The notes under the pieces: generated by a model
Database searches by the model: none
Seen by the model: only the letters and a program-made list of their open reading frames with translations
Told to the model about the DNA's origin: nothing
DNA from: Neelides folsomi
Lineage: Eukaryota > Arthropoda > Collembola > Neelipleona > Neelidae
DNA: 64,000 bases
Assembly (NCBI GenBank): GCA_034687125.1
Contig: JAQGBZ010000025.1
Location: forward strand, 62,001-126,000
Direction of reading: 5' to 3'
Part shown: positions 30,001 to 42,509 of the stretch, in pieces
Layout: each line of letters opens with the position of its first letter
How positions within the stretch are numbered: the stretch's first letter is position 1
Program-made: the position numbers and the translations under genes

Positions 30001-33000
30001 TGTCTTTATGAAAATTAGTTCTGTAGGAGCCTCTACCATTAAATTTAAAAAATGAATTTATCATGTAATCAAGGAGAAAATTATTGATAAAAATAATAGG
30101 CCAATTTTATAAAATTGAACCTACGTTTTTACATTTTTCATTCAGTATTAAAATAAGGACATTGCCATATGTAAAAGTGTTACTCTTAGGTTCTTGGAAT
30201 GCGAGTCAATTTATTCAAATCAAAATGAGAAAAGAATGATGATAAATGGACCACAAATGCCTGGCTCACAGACTTCAGGATGACAATAAAGGATGCATGC
30301 GGACGAGGAAAAGAATTCGACGGCTGCCCATCCCTTCAATATGTATAAGATTCAATATCTAAAAAAAGAAGGGTGTAGTCGCTCAAACTGCCTCTACACC
30401 CTTAAAGTATAAACTATCCCAAATAAAAAAAGTTTTGACAAAAAATGAGCTCCTCTTCAAGACATTACTTTCTAAAAGAAAGAGTAAATAGGAATGCGGC
30501 GTATGCAAGGATATCATCATCATCTTTATTGAACATATCGATCCATATGATGGAGAGAATCACCGTTAAAATGAGAAAGATCAAAGTGGAATTCGAAGGG
30601 TGAAATAGCAAACTTATCTAAAAAATGATCACACTCCAATTATTTATACCATATCCTTTCAATACAGTAATATTCATATATTCCTCCACAATATATTCTC
30701 CATATAAAATATTTCATGCACCTTCCTGCCAACAATGAGCATTATAAACCATAGTTAAAATTTCAATATTAAAATACCATAGTTGTTTATAAAACATACA
30801 GGTATTGTACTGATACTGATACATAAATACAAAGCATTATCCGTTTATTCACTTCTAATTCACAATAATGAGAATTTGAAATGAGTGAGATCAGTCACCC
30901 TATTTTGGAATTAAAAGAACTTCCGGTAGATTAGATTTTAATCTTTTTTATATAATAAAAATTGTATGATTAACTTAAAATCCTCATTGATATTATATTC
31001 GTATTATGACTATTATGCCAACAGTACACATTGTAAACAGTAGGAGAATGATATTGAAAGTGATGATGCAGTTGGTAGTTTCCTACTGAAACTTTGCCCA
31101 ACTCCATTAAGAAAATATAATAGAAATCTCTGCCTAAACGAACTAGAACCATCCACCCAATCTAATACTATAATACCAGTCCTACTCCTATGCTCTCCCT
31201 AAATAAGGGCTGAATGTGGTGGGTGTGAATCTCCACTGGCTCATTACCTTTCCGCATCTCTATTGTCTCTCTCATCATCCCGCACCTTTCTCATATTGCT
31301 TATAATATAGGAGTTAAGTATAACCTTAAGTATATACCCTACCATGAAGTTCATACACTTCCTCTCTCTCATCCTCGCCGCATCTGCCAAACCCTCTGTC
31401 ACTAAACTCCTATTAAAGCCCATAGGTAGTGAATCTAGTGAACACTGTGATCACCTCACTCACTCACTATTTGATTCTTGATGTAGGCGAAGAAAGGCAT
31501 TCATTTCCTCTTTCTTCTTCCCCTCAAGCTCTTCACGACTCTCCGCCACAACAACACAAGCGAATCGTTCCACCTTTGACATGGCCTCTTTCCAATACTC
31601 CACCAAGAACTCTTCGTTTATATTACCCATAAAAAGACACTCCACTCCTTCATAGCCCACTAAAATTCCCTTGCCTTTGAATGTGGAAGATGATCTCTCT
31701 CATCGTACCGTAGCTCACCTCAAAACAGATTGGACCGTCCATTAACATTTTTAAGGAAAGGTTTTTGAAGGAATTCCGCATAACTCTCATCAACTTTAAA
31801 ACTCAACCTTAATTCCTTTCCTCGTGTCACAATGATGAACTCTCAACTCAACGTCTAATGAGAAAGAAATGTATTTAACCTTAAAAAGCAAAGTCATGCA
31901 AATGTCAAATCAAAAAGAGAGAATAAATGAAATGAACCCTCTCCAAATTTTACCTCTTTTCCGCTTTTTAATCTTATAGAGAAAATACCATATCCTATCT
32001 GTATATAATTACATACACACACATACCATATCCTATCTGTATAAGAAACGGTTAAACACGCATAAAGTTCATTTTATGAACTTGCAGTTCACCCAAACCT
32101 TTCAACCTGTATCATATTACAAATTTGCACTAATGCATATTTATGTTTAAAACTTTTGTTTCAACTTGAAATTCATGGGTGTTGGAAATACTTTTATGAT
32201 GTGTTTTGAAGCTCATCAACTGTCAGTTTACGAGAGCTATTCTTTGTGTTAAATACACCATAAATGCAGAATAACTCAAAACACTCCGGAAAGTGTTCAT
32301 AAAGTGAAAACCTCCCACAAATGGTTCCCATCATCTATTTCTCCTTTAAATGATTTGTTTTCGTTGAATAATTAAATTTTGAGTTAATGGGTGAATCAAA
32401 CCGAGAGAGTTCCAAACAAAACCTTCCAATGACAGGTATAGTTAAATTGTTAAAAGGAGTGAAATTGAGGACAGTGAATAAAGAGGTTTAAACACAGCGG
32501 TTAAAATGTCTTAATGACAACCTTCAGTTCCGCCTTCTTCTCCTAACAGATTAAACTCGAAAATGATATTATAAATATGGAAATAATGGAAATTGAATGA
32601 CAAAAGCATTCATTACCATGTCCCATAAAAAGAGGAGAAAAAGATAATGGAATAAAGAATTGAACCTGAGTAATTCATAACAAGAAAGAAATGAATCCAA
32701 TTGCAAAAGAATACAAACTCCAAACCTTACTATAAATAAATAATCTTAATGAAGTGCACAAATGTATATCACTGTAACATTTAAATTCAATTAGTGTGAT
32801 GACTCTCTTGAAGCTATATTTAAAAACCTCAATGTTTGCTTAACCATTCATTATCATGTTATTTATTTTAAGTATACGGCCAATGACTCTGTGACTTTCT
32901 TACCAAGCCATAATAAAAAAATCATGAAACTCTCTTTCACGGTATCATTCTCTTAAAAAGGGATAAAAATGAAGAGGTTTATTAGGTCAATTGGATGCAC

Positions 33001-36000
33001 ACTCGAAGGGAAAACTTTGCGTAGGACTTTCCTGTGAGAAAATTTCCCTGTCCTCAAGTCCAATGTTTACACTTTAAGTAAAAACAGATTAAAATCTACG
33101 TTTGTAAAAACCATTTATGTAAAATGGTAATGACTTTATTAAATTAAAAATTGGTGTCAATTCGTGAGTTAATATTAGCCAAGGTGAATATTTACACGTT
33201 TAAAGATTTCAACTCCTTTTTGATAATATCAATTTATCAAATAGTAAATAAAATGTGAATGAAGAAAAAGTAAGGCATGACACGAAGATATATCCAAGAG
33301 ACCATTTACAAATGTATTTTAAACTCGTTCATAAACCTTTTGTCATTAAATTGGTTGAGTTAATATTCCCTTATAAGGTGATATAATAAATGTAAATCGT
33401 GATAGATTAAACTGATATAGAGCTAAAAATGAATAAGTTATAAGAGTTCTTATTCTTCTTATGCATAAGGCACATAGCTAAGAAGAATCAAACAGTTATA
33501 TTTCTATTTAGCCCTCAACGGCATTTTGATTCTTAAAAAGTAGCAATGAGCTTCTTCAATTCACCTTATCAATAATGCTCTTTAAATATATGATTCCTCA
33601 CTTAACCATGTTCCCTTCTATTTATTCTTCTCATTGGGCCCATTAACACTTTTGACTAACTTGAGTGCTCGAGGAATTTATTCCATAAAAAATCTCAACT
33701 GACTTTATAAAAGATAAAGTTCGTAGAGCGGTTCAAAATCATACCGAGCATCGAGGTCAATATTTACATTGGCCCAAGAATCACCTTATTTAAGAAAGCT
33801 TTCCCAAGAATTGAAAATCATTTATGACTCCCTATATAAGTACTTGCTATACCTTTCCACATCCGTCTCATAATTCCTGACCTAAAACACACGAGGAATT
33901 TTCACTCAAATTATAATATAAAATTAGATACAATTTATGTTCCGGCAGCATTTACAATATGAAGCTTACATTAAATATAAATAACAAAAATTTCTAATAC
34001 TAAAATTTTATGTTGAACTATATAATATGTATATTTAAGTACGTACATTTTGTACATTATCAGAAAAATGAATTAAAATAAAGAAGTCAAATATTTTAAC
34101 TTTTAGTTAACGTTAATAAGACACCTCACGACGTGACTTTTCATTTACCAACTCATAAAATAAACATAAAAGTTTAAAATTTTAAACAAGCAATTAATTT
34201 CTAGTTACAACATCAGGATAATAAAATGAATAAGTAATAAGAATAAGAACTTTTGCCGACGTTTAAAATTTCTAATTCCTTTTACACTTCTAACGGCCAG
34301 TCAAAGGAAAGGAACGATAAAAAGAAATTGCTAATTTATAGAGTGGTGAGGCAATGAAGAATTAAAGATAATATTTATTACAGCTAACTTTAAGAGAGCA
34401 AGCGAACACCACAATGGAGGTTTCATAAAGGGAAAAACGTCTTAAAGAATTCCTTAACAAAGGATTTTAAGTTTACTTCGACTCTGGGCCTACAAGTTGT
34501 CATTAAATAAATAAGATAGATTAAGAAATAAGACCCCGGTGAAATGAAGGAATGAATTATATAATAAGGGCAGAATATATTGAATGCTTATGACCCTGGA
34601 GGGATAAGAGAATGGTCGTTACCTCGTTACATTATGTTATCATAATAAAATAAGTATATTCTATATATTTATATAAGAGTTCTGATCTCACCTTAAGCAG
34701 GAATGGAGCTTCGTTGACTTCGTGGTTAAGTCGTCCCAGAGCGGCGCAGAGTTCTGCAATAACAAAGAAAGTCCAATAAAAATAATTTATTTCACTCCTT
34801 GTCTGAGTAATATTCCCTGTCAACTATCATTCTTCTCCATTATCTTTATTTTACCAGTTAAAATTATTACCACTTAAGGTCTCAACCAATTAATTGTATT
34901 TATTGTATAACCAAATGACGCATACCGAGACAATTTCATTTTCTAGAACATGAATAAATTGGGATTTGGAAATTGGATATCCTTTGCTTACATATTCCTT
35001 GTTTCATTTGAATTGGCTACATTAACAAGTATCGGTAAGTATCCGAATAGCCGAATATTGATAATCGATATAAAAATTAGAAGGAATATTATATTTATTA
35101 TGGACATTCTAAATAACATACTTGCTATTTACTCTAAAGCTTCTCAATAAGCTCATTAGTGATTATTATTATTAGCCTTGAAATAATAAATGAAGCTTTA
35201 GATAAGGCTTAGTTCCTCCCAAAACATCCATTATTATTATCCATTGGGTATCATCCGACCTAAATAATAATAATAATAAAATACATCGAGTACATGTACA
35301 CGGAGAAAAGTATTTTTATTCAATCGCTCGCAATGTTAATCCAACACGAACATGAGCATAAAAATCCTAGTTTTAATATTAGTATTTGGGTTTGGTATTT
35401 GGGTAAAAAAGGTTGAAATATCGTACGATATTTATTTTCATTCTTTATAATAAGTAAAGTTCTATTCAATTTTATGAAAAGAATAAAAACAAATAATGGT
35501 CGTTAGTCTCGTTAAACTTAATTGTTCAATAAAGTGAAAAAAATTAATTAAAAATGAAATAAGAGAAAAGTCAAGATGATTTTTTAAACATTAAATAAAC
35601 AAAGAAACTCAACTCAATCTCTTGCCAGAAAACGATGACTGGCACTGCATTAAACATTTTTTCATTAAATGTTCATTTTGAGAAATAAGAAATCAAAGGA
35701 AGTGGATTGTCTTCCGCATGATAGGAAATAAATGAGGAACTTTAACATCACTTCGAACGGAAGGAGGCAATTAACTCTAGGAAGATGGGAGAGAAAAAGC
35801 TGTAGAAATAAGCATTTACTTGCACGTTGATACAAACTCTCATCGGACTCTCCTCGTTTAATTATCTTTCTGTTTATTCATTTCTACCTATATCATTTCT
35901 CTCAAATACATTTGAGACATGTCTCATATAAATTACTCCAATGCATGAATATGAAAATCTTTCCTTCATTTTCCATCCTGACAAGAGAGATAAAAATCAG

Positions 36001-37033
36001 GATTAAAATGGAAAATTCTGATATATCATGATATACAATATCATAATAGAGGAAAAACATTTAAATAGTTACATTAAACGGCTAAAGATTGGTGCGAGAG
36101 ACAAGTTTTGTATTTTTAATCCTCCATGAGTTGTCTTCTGCAGTGGTCGAGAGAACCAAAGAGGTTTCTTGTATTATTTCAAGGGGAAAACTCGGCCCCT
36201 GAATCAAGTGAATAATTAACTACCTCGTTTGCCATTGCACATTTATGTAGTTACAGTCCTATGAACATAATATTATATTCTTATTTATACAAAAGAAGGA
36301 TTCGTAACGTAACGTTCACGTAATGTTCACGTAATGTAAAAGACAGACTGCGCTCTCCTCCTTTGTGTCGGACTCAACCTCAACTCTGTTCAATGTAGAG
36401 CAAAATTCATCTCACTAGATAAATTACCATTTAATGAAGGACTTTGATTTCAAGCACGTAGACTCAACTTTTTACTTCACTCCAATACTGACTCCAATAC
36501 TCGTTGCACACCTCGTTACGTAAATGTTAAGTCAAACTAGAAAAATAAGCATTGAGTAAGGTGCATTTAAAATAAAATGCACAAGTTGACTCTTTACTCT
36601 CTTATCGGAGCTTTATGTAAATACGAAATTGGTTGATGGATGCGAAAATAATATCGTAATAAGGATAATAGAGAGTTTTGCATACAGTTTTGCATATATT
36701 CGGACTTGGATTCAAAGTTCAAACGAAAGTTCTATCTAGGGAGCTTAGTTGAAATCGAACAATTAATTTTCAGGGCAATGTCTCTTACTGATAAATTAAT
36801 AAGCATTGGAAAATTATTATTATTCTTTAATTAAGTAATTATTAGAATTATTTCTTCAAATGAGCTTTATAATTTATGAAAATTGGAGTAATTATAAGTA
36901 ATTATATAATTATATAATGTGTGGATTATCATACCTTCATTTCAAATATAATCTGCTGGAACAAACCACCGAAGACGCAGTCTCTTTCTATTTGGATCTG
37001 TGAAGAATCCATGCTGTTCGACATTGAATTCAT
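34..37033 (-). CDS. MTSS1: MTSS1 / missing-in-metastasis homologue, I-BAR half (3' part outside window)
   Basis: Seven coding exons on the minus strand: 37033-36935, 34753-34692, 29942-29869, 9960-9876, 3577-3486, 2402-2086 and 141-34. All have GT..AG borders, phases agree, and they give 279 codons. The product matches the IMD/I-BAR domain of MTSS1 from end to end: ERDCVFGGLFQQI, the APLWDDL block, FLEAFQKIAD, LGTALTRICLRHKAIEAK, PLQERLEEWKK, EYKRARGELKKRS, ALIEERSRFC and DPFALPPASEQ. I-BAR dimers bind phosphoinositide membranes and bend them outward, and MTSS proteins link this to actin; the C-terminal WH2 motif would lie left of the window. The Met at 37033 is the first of three close candidates (residues 1, 4, 8) and suits the family's short N-terminus; the frame stays open upstream, so the start is not certain. 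A Gly/Ser/His-rich insertion lies between two I-BAR helices in the 2402-2086 exon. Confidence 0.93.
142..2085 (-). other. MTSS1 intron 6
   Basis: AT-rich intron with donor GTAAG (complement of 2085-2081) and acceptor TTTGTAG next to 141. Only short chance reading frames are present. I see no repeat, RNA gene or mobile element. Confidence 0.85.
2403..3485 (-). other. MTSS1 intron 5
   Basis: Intron of about 1.1 kb, the shortest in this gene. Donor GTAAAC follows the exon ending at 3486 and acceptor TTTTTAG precedes the exon starting at 2402. No supported gene or repeat inside. Confidence 0.85.
3578..9875 (-). other. MTSS1 intron 4 (6.3 kb)
   Basis: Large intron with donor GTAAG and acceptor TTCCTTAG. 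Reading frames of 60-90 codons occur on both strands but have no recognisable domain or paired splice sites. I see no element in it that I can name. Confidence 0.8.
16681..16710. repeat. Tetranucleotide microsatellite
   Basis: Short ACTG repeats run directly into AGTG repeats. The stretch is partly self-complementary (ACTGACTGACT against AGTGAGTG). It is a simple repeat inside MTSS1 intron 3 with no evident function. Confidence 0.7.
20917..20945. repeat. Perfect 9-bp inverted repeat
   Basis: ATGTACAGT is followed after 11 bases by its exact reverse complement ACTGTACAT, inside MTSS1 intron 3. The site is short and AT-rich, so it may be chance. Confidence 0.55.
22930..23350. other. GC-richer island with few stop codons on either strand
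   Basis: This roughly 420 bp patch of MTSS1 intron 3 is visibly richer in G+C than its surroundings, with runs such as GGGCCCCG and several CpG. Overlapping reading frames stay open on both strands (128 codons on minus; 85 and 68 on plus). None looks like a known protein, and open frames on both strands are what a low stop density alone would give. A regulatory element or alternative promoter is possible; this is inference. Confidence 0.3.
30369..30403. repeat. Perfect 10-bp stem hairpin
   Basis: AAGGGTGTAG and CTACACCCTT are exact reverse complements separated by 15 bases. The stem is GC-richer than its intronic surroundings. No RNA family was recognised. Confidence 0.5.
31986..32043. repeat. 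Direct duplication of a 20-bp word
   Basis: The same 20 bases begin at 31986 and at 32024, with 18 AT/AC-rich bases between the copies. This looks like a local tandem duplication inside the MTSS1 intron. Confidence 0.6.
34754..36934 (-). other. MTSS1 intron 1 (2.2 kb)
   Basis: Donor GTATG follows the exon ending at 36935; acceptor TTGCAG precedes the exon starting at 34753. It includes a duplicated GTTCACGTAAT word around 36.31-36.34 kb. I see no gene. Confidence 0.8.
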
Positions 37034-37712
37034 CTTGCCAAACTGTTCTTGGTTCTTGTGTTTTAAACTCCTTTGGGGAACTTGAATATAAATATATAAA
37101 CTAGGAATAACACACTCCTTTATCTCTCATTATACTTATTGGAAAATAATTATAAAATTGTCATATCCTTCAATTCCTTGTAATATTAATAACTTTGTCA
37201 CTTTAATTGTTAAACCTGATGGAGCAATTGGAAAGAACCGACCGACGTTGAAGTAACATGAACCAAATACGTTTTAAAGACAATCAAAAATATTTAATAT
37301 TATGATAATTTTAAAATCACGTCAAATATTATAAGTTTAAATGGATTGGATACTCTAATTAAAACGATAATCGGGTTGTTTAATTATAAATATTAATTAT
37401 TCGAACAATTGGGAAGAATGGCGATGGTGAAAATGAAACGGGATTTGTTGGCTTCAAACGCACACGTCTTTCTCCTACAAAGTCCAAACGAACACTGAAG
37501 CTGAGAGAAGTCGAAACAACGAAGGAGCAAAATCCAGACCGGCCGAAAGCGCCAATAACAAAATTCCCCACATTACCACATTTAAAATTTCCCCTTCGGC
37601 TTTAAATTAATTCCAATTAAATTCACATTAAGGTGGAGCTGAAGCATTTAAAAACAATTAATTTAATTATATTTAATTTAATTAGTTTACTTTGTTAATT
37701 TTTACATTTAAA
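37034..37712. promoter_or_regulatory. Head-to-head intergenic region of MTSS1 and TSR3
   Basis: About 680 bp separate the divergent start codons of MTSS1 (minus) and TSR3 (plus). The block 37.42-37.57 kb is clearly GC-richer than the flanks and probably holds promoter or 5' UTR sequence of one or both genes. No TATA box or initiator could be assigned with confidence. Confidence 0.5.
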
Positions 37713-38958
37713 ATGCCAAACGTTAAAAAATGGAGAGGAGGGCGAGGTGGCAAAGGAAAAATTGTACAGAAAAGAAGAGACAAAAATGAAACTGAAGAAG
37801 TTGAAGATTCGAGTGATATTTGCCAAGCGGGAGTTTCGGCTCTTTCTCTTACTGAAGATTCGGATGGATCCGAATCCGAAGAAACAACGACTGATGAAGA
37901 TAACAATGAAGAGGAGGAAGGACCTTCTATACGGATTGCAATGTGGGATCTTGGACAATGTGACCCGAAGAAATGTACTGGGAGGAAACTCGTTCGGTTT
38001 AATATGACTGAGCTTTTGAAGCCTGCTAAGAAATTTCCTGGAATTGTTCTTGACCCTTTAGCCACACAAGTATTTATAATATTCTTATTATTTTGATTTT
38101 AAATTAAGACAAATTAATTAGGTAGATTGGAGTGTTGAGTTGTAATTTGTAATATATCATGTTTGCTTTATTAATATAGGCTTTGTCTCTTGCTGATAAA
38201 TCAATTATGGAAAATAACGGTCTGGCTGTGATTGATTGCTCTTGGGCCAAAGTTCCTGAAGATGGTCATATTTTGAAACATCGCCCTGCACATGGTCGAC
38301 TTCTTCCTTTTCTTGTAGCTGCAAATCCAATCAACTTCGGAAAGCCTATGAAACTATCTTGTGTTGAAGCAATCGCGGCTTCATTGTACATATGTGGTAA
38401 ATATAAAATATTTTAAACGTTGCAATACAATCTTGCTTATATTTATGTTTTATTTTGTAATTATTGAATATTTTAATTTTTATTTTGTAATTATTGAATA
38501 TTTTAATTTTTATTTTGTAATTATTGAATATTTTAATTTTTATAATTTAAAATTTTATTTCATTTTAAAGGATTTAAAGATTTGGCGATAAAATATCTGG
38601 CAAAATTTCGGTGGGGTAAAACCTTTATTGACATAAATGAAGATTTTTTAGAAGCTTACTCAACCTGTAACACGTCTGCTGAAATTGTCGATGTGCAAAA
38701 TTCTAAAATGGAAACATTTTTTACAAAACCCGAAGGTGATTTTATATTCATTCATATATGAGAAAATATATTATTTTCCAACTTAATTAACATAGATACT
38801 TATCATAGCTAACTATGATCTTGATTTTTTATAAAGTTAAAGAAGATGATTTACCGAATTACGACGATTATGATGACAGTGGATCAGAAGAAGATTTACC
38901 CAATAACAAAAATTATGAGGTCGGTGAATCCGAAATGGAAATGACCAAAGTCTCTTAA
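37713..38958 (+). CDS. TSR3: TSR3, 18S rRNA aminocarboxypropyltransferase
   Basis: Four exons (37713-38069, 38180-38396, 38571-38735, 38837-38958) splice in phase to 286 aa. Tsr3 transfers the aminocarboxypropyl group of S-adenosylmethionine to an N1-methylpseudouridine of 18S rRNA during late 40S maturation. Family blocks seen: the N-terminal RLI-like [17 protein letters not shown], then [60 protein letters not shown] and [12 protein letters not shown]. The N-terminus is basic ([12 protein letters not shown]), then acidic; the last exon encodes an Asp/Glu-rich tail, a usual low-complexity end for this family. The Met at 37713 is the first in frame before the conserved core. It starts head-to-head with MTSS1 and ends tail-to-tail with the SLC5 gene. 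Confidence 0.95.
38451..38540 (+). repeat. Three exact copies of a 30-bp tandem unit
   Basis: A 30-bp AT-rich unit beginning TATTTTGTAATTATTGAATA is repeated three times without a mismatch in TSR3 intron 2. Complete identity suggests recent expansion or ongoing homogenisation. Confidence 0.9.
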
Positions 38959-39020
38959 TTTTTTTAATTCTTTACATGATCGGAGATTTAAAAAAAACTA
39001 TTGAAACTTTTTAAGATTTT

Positions 39021-39026
39021 AATAAA
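39021..39026 (+). terminator. TSR3 polyadenylation signal
   Basis: AATAAA lies 63 bases after the TSR3 stop codon, in the short gap before the convergent SLC5 gene. It is the best poly(A) signal candidate for TSR3. Confidence 0.5.
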
Positions 39027-39247
39027 AATCGTATGAATACATTCTTTTATATATATTTGTTAATTGTATTGGGCATTCTCATTTCAATTTTTTCAACTGG
39101 TACTCGATCTCTATTGAATCTGCTCTCTCCATCGTTGTGGAATCCAGGATTGTCAACTCCCTTTTCCTTAAGAGTCATTTCAAAATTAAAATTATTTACT
39201 ATCTGGTTTACGGTTTTAATAGGCTTTATATTTCTTAAGAAGAATAA

Positions 39248-42200
39248 TTAAAATTTACCGACCTCTACGAAATGAGTTCCAATTTCAAATCCAAGTTTTT
39301 CTCTCATTTCTCTGCTCATTATCTTATTGTATAATGTGTGGAGCGGGGGAGAAATATATTTTGGATTTAATTCCCTCGCATTCTTCTTAAAGTCACCAAA
39401 AAATGAGATGATGAGACCAACAAAGACGGTTGTTAAACAACTTATTGCTGAATACCACATGTATGAGATACGATAAAATTCGAGTAATCCTCCTCTGAAA
39501 ATTAAATTTCAATTATAAAATAATCATACCAAAACACAATTTATTTTTAATTATAATATATTTAATTATGAAATTTATAAAAGTAAATTATTAGTTGATT
39601 AGATTGTGTTTAATTACTCTTTTCCTATATTGACTGGTGGAATGGTAATTGTTGCATTGACTGGACATTCTTCAATACTAAAGTTAAGTTTCGGGATAAC
39701 AAGATCTCCATTTGCCGCAGCTATCTGAGCTCCAAATCCAAGCCAGCTTATAAATGCAAGAGAAACGAGAGTTCCAATAACAGCACCCTAAAAGAAAAAA
39801 AGTTAATTAAATATGCCATTAATGTACTGTAATATTTTATGTATCTGTATTTAACTATATAATGCTAATTATTAATTGTTGTAAAACTTAACTATCTGTA
39901 CATAATTTTAATTAATTGTTGGAAAGCCAATTACTCTAGCATTAGCTTGAGGAAAGAAAATTCCTAAAGTGAAGATTCCAAGAAGCGGACCGCCAGTCAT
40001 TCCAAAGATGCTAATTGCCGCTGTGAGAATACTTCCAAGATTTCTGGCCAAAAGAACCATCCCAAAGGACACGACGCCATACGCAACTGATAAGATTTTT
40101 GACCAAAGCGTTGCTTTTGAATCGCTTATATCAGGAAAAAAGATTCCCTTTACAAAATCTTCTAGTGTTATGGCCGCTAGTGAATTCAATCCACTCGAAA
40201 CAGTACTAAAAATCAAATCATATATTTTATCCAAATATTTAATTTATTTCTTTATTTAAATTAAATCAGATCATTAAATTAGATTTTTCATTTTCCTTTG
40301 ATTAATAAATTTAAATACCTTAAAGCTCCACTGAATACTCCAGCTACAAAAAGCCCAGGAAGACCTTTGAACTCTCCAAGAGTCTCCATCACAAAAAGTG
40401 GAAATAATTGATCAGCTTTCTTCGCTCTCTAAATATTTGATAAAATTCATAATAATAATATATAATTAATCAATTTGAGTTTTTTTGATTATTTTCACAA
40501 TGTTTTCTAATTAGATTATTTTATTTAATTTAGAAATTTTACATACGCCAGCATAAAGTGGATGACATCCGGCATATTTAGCATAGATGACAAGACCTCC
40601 AAAACAGCAAAGACTGACCATTGTGGTAATCCCAACAAAGTTGATCCAAATAGCTGCGATAGCTTTCCCCTTGGTTGGAACGGTCAAATAACGTTGGACT
40701 TGAGCTTGGTTGGTGCCGTAAATTGTTGCCCATGTGAAATATCCTCCGATCACAATTCCCCAGACGGTGTGTCTCACTCGTGGATCAAATGAAAAATTGA
40801 AAAACTCAATCCGCCCACCCTTTTCAGCAATTTCCCATACGACCCCGGGCCCGCCGAGGTCATAGCACCCTTTGAATATGACAATGAGAAGGGCACCATA
40901 CATAATGAACACTTGAAATGTATCGGTCCACATTACAGCCTTCATTCCTCCCTATAAGAATATAAAGGCATAATATACTTCTACAATCTGGACATATTTA
41001 GATATTGAATATGAAAGTAGACTTGGCACGTTTGCAATATTTCATCATTATTTTATGTACTTGAATTACATAATATTTTGCAAGAAAAACATTTGAAAAT
41101 ATTTTTCACAACCATTAAAAATTATTAAAGAGAAACAATCAATCCTCTGTACTGTAATATTATAAACTGCAAATTATAATTATTCAATAATTAATAAAAA
41201 CTTACAATGGCAGTGTAAAAAACGACCACAACGAAGATAGCAATCACGGCAGCAAAATCAGGCATTCCCGTTACTGTAAAGTGTTAATTAAACTTTGCTT
41301 CATTGAACATCGCCATTCATTAAATTCATTAACATCAGTATTTTTTTAATTGGCTCGAGACATTTTCATACCTTGACTGAGGGCCAATGCTGGAGCCAGT
41401 ACCACAATTGCAATATATATTGTCTAAATGACATTAAAAATTAAATAGCGTATAAATTGCCATATATTATACATTGTTTAATGATTCATCATCATATCAT
41501 TAGTAGTTAAAAATTAATCCTTGTACCATTTGTAGGATGAAAATTGCCGACCCAAGCCTTCTAGCCGTTTTATTGAACCTTAATTCCAAGTACTATGAAA
41601 GAAAAAAATTCCAAGAATTTTGTCAAAATATTAAATTCTTTGTAATTTAACGATTTAACGATATTAATATTTAACATTAATTCATATTTGCACATATAAT
41701 TAATTAATTTAATGTCTGACTGTAACCTCATAAGTTGATGTGACTTGTAGATTGAAAAACACAGGCAAGTAGAGATATGCTGAAGCAAGAGTTACAAAAA
41801 AGAAGTTGATCACAACCAAATAATATTGTGTTCCATAATTGTACATTTCGACTGGAATTCCTAGCAGTGTTATAGCAGAGATGAAACTAGAACATGATGA
41901 ATTAAACATTTTTAATTTCTGCCCAAATAAGATCAGAATACTTAAGTACACAATTGTAATACAAATTCCATGTCTTATACCATACATACAGTATGTGCAG
42001 GTAATATGTAATAGTAATAATTAATAATGTATTTGTATGGTATATGGTATATAAAATTGGGCGTATAAAAATTATTTACATACCTGGCTATGACAGACAT
42101 TGACATAGGAAAAAGGCTCATTGACCGATTGGCCATTAAAAATTCCGCAGTCGTTTTTTGTTTTCCTCCTCCGAAAAATCCATAATAAATTCCAATCCCC

Positions 42201-42283
42201 ACCGAAATACCCAGAAGAGAAGCAAAAACGAGATATTCGGCCCATCCGAAAAGTGCCGCTAATTCAACATTCGGATCACTCAT
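39248..42283 (-). CDS. SLC5-family sodium-coupled solute symporter
   Basis: Ten exons: 42283-42084, 41886-41727, 41592-41527, 41423-41372, 41273-41206, 40951-40547, 40428-40319, 40205-39935, 39787-39618 and 39494-39248. They join in phase to 582 aa, normal for the family. Features in order: hydrophobic first helix, [76 protein letters not shown], the signature region [52 protein letters not shown], and a last helix after [10 protein letters not shown]. Repeated hydrophobic segments fit about 13 transmembrane helices; CPVNATI is a possible N-glycosylation site in the last loop. It resembles the monocarboxylate/multivitamin branch (SLC5A5/6/8/12), but the substrate cannot be read from sequence. 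It probably sits in the plasma membrane and uses the Na+ gradient. Confidence 0.93.
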
Positions 42284-42509
42284 TTTAAATAAAGTTGTTT
42301 TTAACTAACTAATTTCAACAGGTAAAAAATGTCGTATACAAAAATACAAATAGAGTGATTAAATCACGAGGATGGGAGTTATATAATTAAACTGAGGAGG
42401 AAATGAACGCACAATTTTCAGCAACTTCCCTCATGCTTCACTTGTATTGACCAAATGAGCATTTGTTGAATCTATGAAATATTAAATTGTTTGGACTGAG
42501 AATGAAACA

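Larger units (their letters stand above)
29943..34691 (-). other. MTSS1 intron 2 (4.7 kb)
   Basis: Donor GTGAG at 34691-34687 and acceptor TTTTTAG beside 29942. It contains a hairpin at 30369-30403 and a duplicated 20-bp word at 31986-32043. No gene is supported inside. Confidence 0.8.

Noticed and set aside
3578-34691. Many 60-130 codon frames in the MTSS1 introns, on both strands
   Set aside because: No recognisable domains, no paired splice sites, composition like the surroundings, and often frames open on both strands at once.
39033-39251. 72-codon hydrophobic plus-strand frame after TSR3
   Set aside because: It lies in the convergent 3' region beside the SLC5 stop codon; it starts beyond the TSR3 poly(A) signal and its hydrophobic look comes from T-rich sequence.
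39494-39787. Reading the SLC5 exon 9 frame straight to its TAA instead of splicing to exon 10
   Set aside because: It would lose the conserved [10 protein letters not shown] last helix; the GA|GTAATT donor and TTTTCAG acceptor join in phase and restore normal family length.
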